From assembly GCF_014649755.1 (NCBI RefSeq), contig NZ_BMTQ01000013.1, forward strand, positions 1 to 64,000: 64,000 nucleotides of DNA, written 5' to 3'. The notes below the pieces were generated by a model. It was not told the origin of the DNA, searched no databases, and was given only the letters and a program-made list of their open reading frames with translations. Both the position numbers and the translations under genes were made by a program. Below are positions 58,895 to 64,000 of this stretch, piece after piece; within the stretch, counting starts at the first letter, position 1, and the number at the start of each line of letters is the position of its first letter. This DNA is from Streptomyces litmocidini (GTDB lineage Bacteria > Actinomycetota > Actinomycetes > Streptomycetales > Streptomycetaceae).

Positions 58895-59563
58895 TCAGAC
58901 GGAGACCGCGAGCTGCACCCGGCTGTGGCGCGGGCGCTCGATCTCGTCCAGGAGGGCGAGCGCCAGATCGGCGTGGGCGATGCGGCCCGGGCCGTCGATC
59001 ACCGTGCCCACCGCCGTCCGGTAGCCGCCCGTCCGCTCGGCCTCCGCGTTCAGGTCGATGCCCGGCACCACCATCAGCCAGTCGAGTCCGGGCCCGGCCT
59101 CGGCCGTGAGCAGCTCGAACTCGGCCACGTGCCCCTGGGAGAACGTCCGGTACTGCTCCGGGAAGTCCGGCGCGTCCATCAGCCGCACCCCGGGAGCCGT
59201 CTCCAGGGTGGTGGCGATGCCCAGGGTGACCAGCCGCCCGACGCCCGCCTCGGTGAGCCCGGCGACCATCGCCTTCGCCGCGGCCGTGAAGAAGTCCACC
59301 GAGGGCACGTCGAGACGGACCGCGGCGTTCACCGCCGCGTCGTGGCCCGCCGCGAGCGCCGCCACCGAGGCCGCGTCCGTCGCGTCACCCCGTACGAGCG
59401 TGACTCCCGCGCCCTCCAGGTCGCCGTGGGCGGCCGGGTCGCGGACCACGGCCGTCACCCGGTGGCCCCGCGCCACCGCCTCCGCCACGGCCGCCCGGCC
59501 GACGCGCCCGCCGGCCCCGAAGACGATGACGCTCTTGCAGTCGCTGTTGCTGTCGTTGTTCAT
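58895..59563 (-). CDS. NmrA-like NAD(P)-binding reductase
   Basis: 222 residues. Rossmann loop VIVFGAGGRVGRAAVAEAVA at residues 12-31, VTLVRGDATDAAS, HDAAVNAAVRLD, VTLGIATTLETAP and GLDWLMVVPG. This is the YwnB/BVR-B-like atypical SDR type without a YxxxK, so it is a reductase or nucleotide sensor. It is divergent from an HxlR regulator that probably controls it. Confidence 0.88.
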   Translation of the reverse strand: MNNDSNSDCKSVIVFGAGGRVGRAAVAEAVARGHRVTAVVRDPAAHGDLEGAGVTLVRGDATDAASVAALAAGHDAAVNAAVRLDVPSVDFFTAAAKAMVAGLTEAGVGRLVTLGIATTLETAPGVRLMDAPDFPEQYRTFSQGHVAEFELLTAEAGPGLDWLMVVPGIDLNAEAERTGGYRTAVGTVIDGPGRIAHADLALALLDEIERPRHSRVQLAVSV

Positions 59564-59590
59564 GACGGGACCGTAGAACGGGCGCCCCTG

Positions 59591-59608
59591 GTTACTTCAA
59601 CGGTACTG
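59591..59608. promoter_or_regulatory. possible HxlR operator
   Basis: GTTACTTCAACGGTAC, an AT-richer stretch with approximate two-fold symmetry (GTNAC... GTAC), lies in the 61-bp region between the reductase and HxlR genes. Confidence 0.35.
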
Positions 59609-59611
59609 GGC

Positions 59612-59617
59612 TAGCGT
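59612..59617 (+). promoter_or_regulatory. -10 box of a leaderless promoter
   Basis: TAGCGT is 7 bp before ATG 59625. Confidence 0.45.
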
Positions 59618-59624
59618 CGGCCGC

Positions 59625-60026
59625 ATGATGGAGCAGCCGTCCCCGCAGCCGCTGAGTCCCTCCCTCTTCGACGACCCCGACTGCGCCGGAAGTCCCCCCC
59701 GTCCCCTCCGCGTCGGCGGCAAGTGGACCGCGATGGTGCTGCGCTGCCTGGAGGACGGAGCGCCCCGCCGCTTCTCCGAACTCCGCGTCCCGCTGCACTG
59801 GATCACCCCCAAGGTGCTCACCGAGACCCTCCGCTCCATGGAGCGCGACGGCTTCCTCACCCGCACCGTCCACGACGAGAACCCGCCCCGCGTCGAGTAC
59901 GCCCTCACCGGCCTCGGCCGGTCCCTCCTCGCCCCGCTCGACGCGGCGTGCGCCTGGACGCGCACCCACGCCCCCGAGATCACCGAGGCCCGCGCCGCCT
60001 ACGCCTCGAACGCCACGCCCGCCTAG
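59625..60026 (+). CDS. HxlR-family transcriptional regulator
   Basis: 133 residues; a second ATG follows directly. Winged helix: VGGKWTAMVLRCLEDGAPRR, then FSELRVPLHWITPKVLTETL and RSMERDGFLTRTV with the wing PPRVEYALTGLG. HxlR proteins respond to quinones, aldehydes or electrophiles and usually control a divergent reductase, as here. Confidence 0.92.
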   Translation: MMEQPSPQPLSPSLFDDPDCAGSPPRPLRVGGKWTAMVLRCLEDGAPRRFSELRVPLHWITPKVLTETLRSMERDGFLTRTVHDENPPRVEYALTGLGRSLLAPLDAACAWTRTHAPEITEARAAYASNATPA

Positions 60027-60029
60027 GCT
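60024..60029 (+). promoter_or_regulatory. -10 box formed by the HxlR stop codon
   Basis: TAGGCT overlaps the TAG stop of the HxlR gene and lies 7 bp before ATG 60037. Confidence 0.45.
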
Positions 60030-60036
60030 GCCGGGC

Positions 60037-60417
60037 ATGATGCCCGAAGAGCTGCGACGCGGCCGTTACGTCAGTCTGACCACCTTCCGGAAGAACGGCA
60101 CGGGGGTCGCGACACCCGTCTGGTACGCGACGGAGGGCTCCGAGCTGTACGTGTGGACCCGCTCCGACTCCTGGAAGGTCAAGCGCCTGCGGAACGACCC
60201 CCGGGTCGAGGTCGCCGTCTGCGACCTGCGCGGCAACGTCGCCGACGGCGCCGAGCGGTTCGCCGGGACGGGACGCCTCGTGGAGGGGGAGGAGCTGCGC
60301 CGGATCCGGCGCCTGCTCTCGCGCAAGTACACCTGGCAGTACTGGCTGACCGACGTGCCGGCCATGATCGTCCGACGCGGCAAGCGCCCGCACACCGGGA
60401 TCGTCGTGACGTTCTGA
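60037..60417 (+). CDS. PPOX-class F420- or FMN-dependent oxidoreductase
   Basis: 126 residues. Split beta-barrel flavin/F420 fold: GRYVSLTTFRKNGTGVATPV then WYATEGSELYVWTRSDSWKV and NDPRVEVAVCDLRGN. The Lys/Arg in KVKRLRNDP are typical cofactor phosphate contacts. These enzymes reduce quinones, biliverdin or xenobiotics. Leaderless start, with possible read-through from the HxlR gene. Confidence 0.85.
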   Translation: MMPEELRRGRYVSLTTFRKNGTGVATPVWYATEGSELYVWTRSDSWKVKRLRNDPRVEVAVCDLRGNVADGAERFAGTGRLVEGEELRRIRRLLSRKYTWQYWLTDVPAMIVRRGKRPHTGIVVTF

Positions 60418-60447
60418 CCCCCGCACATCCGGAGGAAAACAGTCCGT

Positions 60448-60467
60448 AGTCGTCCCGTAACACGACT
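60448..60467. promoter_or_regulatory. inverted repeat before the repeat-containing gene
   Basis: AGTCGT-CCCGTAAC-ACGACT, 6-bp perfect arms, about 60 bp upstream of the start at 60527, in the promoter region. Confidence 0.35.
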
Positions 60468-60526
60468 GCGGTCCAATACCCGCGGACCGGAAGGTCCCAG
60501 TCGACCGCGGGGCAGGTGCGTGACGC

Positions 60527-62005
60527 ATGACGAGGTATCAACCGCCTTCCGGAACAGCGGCGTTCACGCGCTGGCTGACCGAGCTCGCGGGCCGCGCCCG
60601 GCCGGAGGGCGGCTGGTACGGGGTCTTCGCCGCACGCGACCCGGAAGGCCTGCGCGCCTGCCTCGACGGGGCCGACATCCTGCCCTGGGACATCGTCCAA
60701 TCCCTCCTCCAGGACGTCGGCGAAGCCGTCGACGGGCCGTTCGCCGTCCGGGGCCGGAGCCTGTACGCGGCGGCCGCGGGAGCCCACGACGGCCGCCCCG
60801 GCGGAGCGGAGGCGCTCGCGGAGCGCCGGGACCTCATGGAGGCCGAACGCCGGTACGCCGGGACCCGGTGCCGCGAACTCGCCGAGCGGCTGCGCGGCAC
60901 CCCTGACCCGGCGGAGGCCGCCCGCCTGGAGCACGACCTCGCCTGGGCGCGGGACGACGAGGCCAGGGCGGCGGCCCGGGTGAGGGAACTGACGACGCGC
61001 CTTGTCCGGTTGGGGCCGGGGCCGGGGCCGGGGCCGGGGCCGGAGGCGGGGCCGGGGGTGTCGGCTGCGGCCGGGGCGTCGCCCACCGGGACCGCCGGGC
61101 CGGTGCCGGCCGTGCGGGCCGGTGTCGCCGGGCCGGTGTCGACCGTGCCGGCTCGCGCCGCCGGGCCGGTGTCGACCGTGCCGGCTCGCGCCGCCGGGCC
61201 GGTGCCGGCCGTGCCGGCTCGTGTCGTCGGTCAGGTCTCGGTCGCGCCGCCCCGCGCCGCCGCCCCGTCGGCGGCTGCCGCGAAGCCCGCCAAGGCCGGG
61301 CGGCGACCCCGGGGTGCCCGGTACGCCTGGCTGGAGGAGGGAGCCGAGACGGTGGAGCGGGGACCGGCGCCCCTGCCCGTGCTCCCGGCCGGGGGAGCGG
61401 CACCCCGCGGGGCCCGCTTCGGCGCCGCCGCCGACCCCGTCGCCGCCCTCGCGGCCCCCGCCCCGGACTCCGCCGAAGCCGGCCGCGCGGCGGCCGCGGC
61501 GGTCCACGCCCTCCGGCGCCTCCGCGCGCAGGGCCGCAGCGGAGAGGCGCACGTCCTGCTCTGCGAAGCGCTCGCCGGACCGCCGGCCCGGCTGCCCGCC
61601 CTCGCGGCGGAGCTGCACCGGGCCGGGCTCGGCGCCGACTGGTCCACCCTGCTCTGGGAGGCGGCCTCGCTGCCGCCCACCCGGCTCGCCGCCGTCGCGG
61701 GCGTGCTCGCCGACGCGGGGCGGACGGCCGACTGCGAGCAGCTGCTCCGGCAGGGCGTGGCCCGCCCGGCCGAGGAGCTCGCGGGCGCGTGCGCCGCGCT
61801 GCGCGCCGAGGGCCACCACCGTGAGGCGCACGCCCTGCTCACCGCGTTCGTCCGGGTTCGCACCCCCGAGGACACCGCCCGTCTCGCGGGCGTGGACCCG
61901 CACGGCCTGGTCCCCCGGCTCCTCGCCGCGGCCCGCGAGGTGTCCGCGGCGCGCGAACGCGACCTGCTCCACGCGCTGAGGGTGGCGGGCCTGGCGGGGG
62001 CGTGA
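60527..62005 (+). CDS. hypothetical protein with 11-residue repeats
   Basis: 492 residues. An N-terminal helical domain (residues 1-160; WLTELAGRARPEGGWYGVFA near 15), then a disordered middle with poly-(Gly-Pro) (about 163-175) and five 11-residue repeats (AGPVSTVPARA and variants, residues about 190-244), then a long helical C-terminus (about 320-490) with repeating (A)ALxxxGR/AEAxxLL helices similar to TPR/PPR-like solenoids (LRAQGRSGEAHVLLCEALAG, LRAEGHHREAHALLTAF). No signal or membrane segment. A solenoid scaffold is plausible; family not recognised. Confidence 0.78.
   Translation: MTRYQPPSGTAAFTRWLTELAGRARPEGGWYGVFAARDPEGLRACLDGADILPWDIVQSLLQDVGEAVDGPFAVRGRSLYAAAAGAHDGRPGGAEALAERRDLMEAERRYAGTRCRELAERLRGTPDPAEAARLEHDLAWARDDEARAAARVRELTTRLVRLGPGPGPGPGPEAGPGVSAAAGASPTGTAGPVPAVRAGVAGPVSTVPARAAGPVSTVPARAAGPVPAVPARVVGQVSVAPPRAAAPSAAAAKPAKAGRRPRGARYAWLEEGAETVERGPAPLPVLPAGGAAPRGARFGAAADPVAALAAPAPDSAEAGRAAAAAVHALRRLRAQGRSGEAHVLLCEALAGPPARLPALAAELHRAGLGADWSTLLWEAASLPPTRLAAVAGVLADAGRTADCEQLLRQGVARPAEELAGACAALRAEGHHREAHALLTAFVRVRTPEDTARLAGVDPHGLVPRLLAAAREVSAARERDLLHALRVAGLAGA
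61094..61258. repeat. 33-bp in-frame tandem repeat, five copies
   Basis: Units begin at 61094, 61127, 61160, 61193 and 61226; the second and third are identical. Each encodes 11 residues of the AGPVSTVPARA type. A run of GGGGCC units (61014-61050) lies just before. Confidence 0.85.
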
Positions 62006-62223
62006 CGGGCGACGGGCGGGCCACCGCGCGGAGGGGAGCGGCCCCGCCCGCGTCGGCACCCACCTCCACCCACCCCGGCGCGGGCGGGTCGGGGGGCAAT
62101 CCGTACTGGTCCGTACGTGTCGGTACGTGTCCGACGTGGACCACTCGGGTATGAAACATGATCGACCCGGCCGCTTCACGGCGGCGGTCTTGCTCCGGGG
62201 TGTGACGGGGCTTACGTTCTCCT

Positions 62224-62249
62224 CCTACGCACCGCGTCTACGTGCGTAG
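62224..62249. promoter_or_regulatory. palindromic operator candidate before the nitrilase gene
   Basis: TCTACG-TG-CGTAGA (62236-62249) is perfect; a further CTACGCAC (62224-62231) matches the right arm GTGCGTAG (62241-62248) in inverted orientation. Three CTACG half-sites lie within 26 bp, 35 bp before the start codon. Confidence 0.6.
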
Positions 62250-62282
62250 AGGCTCTCTGACGCCGCGCCGAAGGAGCAGCTC

Positions 62283-63125
62283 ATGACCCACGTCGTACGC
62301 GCCGCACTCGTCCAGGCCACCTGGACCGGCGACACCGAATCCATGATCGCCAAACACGAGGAGCACGCCCGCGAGGCCGCCCGGCAGGGCGCCAAGGTGA
62401 TCGGCTTCCAAGAGGTCTTCAACGCGCCCTACTTCTGCCAGGTCCAGGAGCCCGAGCACTACCGCTGGGCCGAGCCCGTCCCCGACGGCCCGACCGTCCG
62501 CCGGATGCGGGACCTCGCCCGCGAGACCGGCATGGTGATCGTCGTCCCCGTCTTCGAGGTCGAGGGCGAGGGCTTCTACTACAACACCGCCGCCGTGATC
62601 GACGCCGACGGCAGCTACCTCGGCAAGTACCGCAAGCACCACATCCCCCAGGTCAAGGGCTTCTGGGAGAAGTACTACTTCCGTCCGGGCAACGCCGGCT
62701 GGCCGGTCTTCGACACCGCCGTCGGACGGGTCGGCGTCTACATCTGCTACGACCGCCACTTCCCGGAGGGCTGGCGCCAACTCGGCCTCAACGGAGCGCA
62801 GTTGGTCTACAACCCCTCGGCCACCCACCGCGGGCTCTCCTCCTACCTCTGGCAGCTGGAGCAGCCCGCCGCCGCCGTCGCCAACGAGTACTTCGTCGCC
62901 GCCATCAACCGCGTCGGCATCGAGGAGTACGGCGACAACGACTTCTACGGCACCAGCTACTTCGTCGACCCGCGCGGTCAGTTCGTCGGCGACGTCGCCT
63001 CCGACAAGGCCGAGGAACTCGTCGTCCGCGACCTCGACTTCGGCCTCATCGAGCAGGTGCGCCAGCAGTGGGCCTTCTACCGGGACCGCCGCCCCGACGC
63101 GTACGACGGGCTGGTGCGGCCGTGA
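62283..63125 (+). CDS. nitrilase-superfamily amidohydrolase, beta-ureidopropionase type
   Basis: 280 residues, ATG after AAGGAGCAGC. Catalytic triad: Glu in GFQEVFNAPYF (about 44), Lys in GKYRKHHIPQVKGF (about 118) and Cys in VYICYDRHFPEGWR (about 157). The HHIPQV-x-GFWEKYYFRPGN and ICYDRHFPEG sequence is that of N-carbamoyl-beta-alanine hydrolases, which release beta-alanine, CO2 and ammonia in reductive pyrimidine breakdown. Coupled by GTGA to an aminotransferase, as in known Streptomyces pyrimidine or hydantoin loci. Confidence 0.9.
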   Translation: MTHVVRAALVQATWTGDTESMIAKHEEHAREAARQGAKVIGFQEVFNAPYFCQVQEPEHYRWAEPVPDGPTVRRMRDLARETGMVIVVPVFEVEGEGFYYNTAAVIDADGSYLGKYRKHHIPQVKGFWEKYYFRPGNAGWPVFDTAVGRVGVYICYDRHFPEGWRQLGLNGAQLVYNPSATHRGLSSYLWQLEQPAAAVANEYFVAAINRVGIEEYGDNDFYGTSYFVDPRGQFVGDVASDKAEELVVRDLDFGLIEQVRQQWAFYRDRRPDAYDGLVRP

Positions 63126-64000
63126 GCAGCCTGTACGACCGGCACAAGGCCGTCATCCCCGACTGGATCGCCCTCTACTACCGCGACCCCATCGAGATCA
63201 CCCACGGCGAGGGCCGCCACGTCTGGGACGCCCACGGGCGCAAGTACCTCGACTTCTTCGGCGGCATCCTCACCACCATGACCGCCCACGCCCTGCCCGA
63301 GGTCACCAAGGCCGTCGCCGAGCAGGCCGGGCGGATCATCCACTCCTCGACCCTCTACCTCAACCGCCCCATGGTGGAGCTCGCCGAGCGGGTCGCCGGC
63401 CTCTCCGGCATCCCCGACGCCCGCGTCTTCTTCACCACCTCCGGCACCGAGGCCAACGACGCCGCCCTGCTCCTCGCCACCACGTACCGCGGCTCGAACC
63501 AGATCCTGGCGATGCGCAACAGCTACCACGGCCGCTCCTTCTCCACCGTCGGCATCACCGGCAACCGCGCCTGGTCGCCCACGGGCCTCTCGCCGCTCCA
63601 GACCCTGTACGTGCACGGCGGCGTCCGCGGCCGCGGTCCGTACGCCGGGCTCACCGACGAGCGTTTCATCGAGGCGTGCGTCGCGGACCTGGAGGACATG
63701 CTCGGCCAGACCCGCGCGGGCGTCGCCGCCCTCATCGCCGAACCGATCCAGGGCGTCGGCGGCTTCACCTCCCCGCCCGACGGCCTCTACGCCGCCTTCC
63801 GCCGCGTCCTCGACCGGCACGGCATCCTCTGGATCTCCGACGAGGTGCAGACCGGCTGGGGCCGCACCGGCGAGCACTTCTGGGGCTGGCAGGCCCACGG
63901 GCAGGCGGGCCCGCCCGACGTCCTCACCTTCGCCAAGGGCATCGGCAACGGCATGTCCATCGGCGGCGTCGTCGCCCGCGCCGAGGTCATGAACTGCCTG
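63122..64000 (+). CDS. class III aminotransferase (partial, runs off the window)
   Basis: 293 residues visible from GTG 63122; the 3' end is outside the window. PLP fold type I motifs: GRKYLDFFGGI near 40, VFFTTSGTEANDAALLLA near 103, RNSYHGRSFSTVG, ISDEVQTGWGRTG with the Asp near 239 and FAKGIGNG with the PLP Lys near 272. Context with the amidohydrolase suggests beta-alanine:2-oxo acid transamination. A dihydropyrimidinase is expected just beyond the window. Confidence 0.92.
   Translation, partial: MSSLYDRHKAVIPDWIALYYRDPIEITHGEGRHVWDAHGRKYLDFFGGILTTMTAHALPEVTKAVAEQAGRIIHSSTLYLNRPMVELAERVAGLSGIPDARVFFTTSGTEANDAALLLATTYRGSNQILAMRNSYHGRSFSTVGITGNRAWSPTGLSPLQTLYVHGGVRGRGPYAGLTDERFIEACVADLEDMLGQTRAGVAALIAEPIQGVGGFTSPPDGLYAAFRRVLDRHGILWISDEVQTGWGRTGEHFWGWQAHGQAGPPDVLTFAKGIGNGMSIGGVVARAEVMNCL

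Overview
The window is chromosomal DNA of a Streptomyces-like actinomycete. The evidence is very high GC with almost pure G/C third codon positions, frequent GTG and some TTG starts, ATGA/GTGA stop-start overlaps in operons, many leaderless promoters (TANNNT 6-8 nt before the start codon), a gvpOAFGYZJLSK-type gas vesicle cluster without gvpN or gvpC, and an allantoin block (allR, allB, alc) near malate synthase, as known from Streptomyces coelicolor. I see no rRNA, tRNA, CRISPR array, insertion sequence or prophage. All function calls come from reading the sequence.

Layout. 0-7 kb: a small unknown protein, a fibronectin-III lipoprotein behind a DasR-like palindrome, a large unknown protein, a secreted GDSL hydrolase and malate synthase (aceB). 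7-11.5 kb: a MobA-like nucleotidyltransferase, a small DUF5955-like protein, an 11-bp repeat array and a LuxR/MalT-type (LAL) ATPase regulator ending in a strong terminator. 11.5-14 kb: a decayed transporter fragment and a set of small membrane or stress-type proteins (PLDc_N/SHOCT, DUF7144-like, amphi-Trp, Cys-rich). 14-20 kb: two NarL-type two-component systems, one divergent from a MacB/FtsX-type ABC exporter and one divergent from a DUF6223 protein. 20-24 kb: allR, allB and alc. aceB 14 kb away carries the same pair of palindromes as allB, which suggests one regulon feeding allantoin-derived glyoxylate into malate.

24-30.7 kb: an SDR oxidoreductase, an EamA transporter, small membrane proteins, a third two-component system behind a 12-bp-arm palindrome, a frameshifted gene remnant, a thioesterase and an inositol-dehydrogenase-type oxidoreductase. 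30.8-36.4 kb: a GntR/HutC regulator, then a translationally coupled sugar system (binding lipoprotein, permease, single-domain ATPase), a ROK sugar kinase and a membrane-anchored protein of unknown role. 36.5-43.7 kb: the gas vesicle locus with flanking small proteins, closed by a 23-bp-stem terminator. 43.9-48.7 kb: hemerythrin protein, cysteine hydrolase, PcaD-PcaC fusion, metal hydrolase, exodeoxyribonuclease III and a small unknown.

48.8-52 kb: a GluABCD-type amino acid importer. 52-55.9 kb: a secreted S15-type esterase/peptidase, a cytochrome P450 and a membrane-anchored unknown. 55.9-60.4 kb: gamma-glutamyltransferase, a second-type methionine aminopeptidase sharing a 34-bp promoter region with an XRE regulator, an NmrA-like reductase divergent from an HxlR regulator, and a PPOX/F420-type oxidoreductase. 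60.5-64 kb: an unknown protein with 11-residue repeats, then a nitrilase-family amidohydrolase (beta-ureidopropionase type) and a class III aminotransferase cut by the window end, consistent with reductive pyrimidine (uracil/beta-alanine) breakdown.

No wholly new multi-gene system stands out. The best leads are the shared allB/aceB operators, the long palindromes before the two-component systems, stop codons that double as -10 boxes, the extra proteins of the gas vesicle operon, and several unknown proteins.
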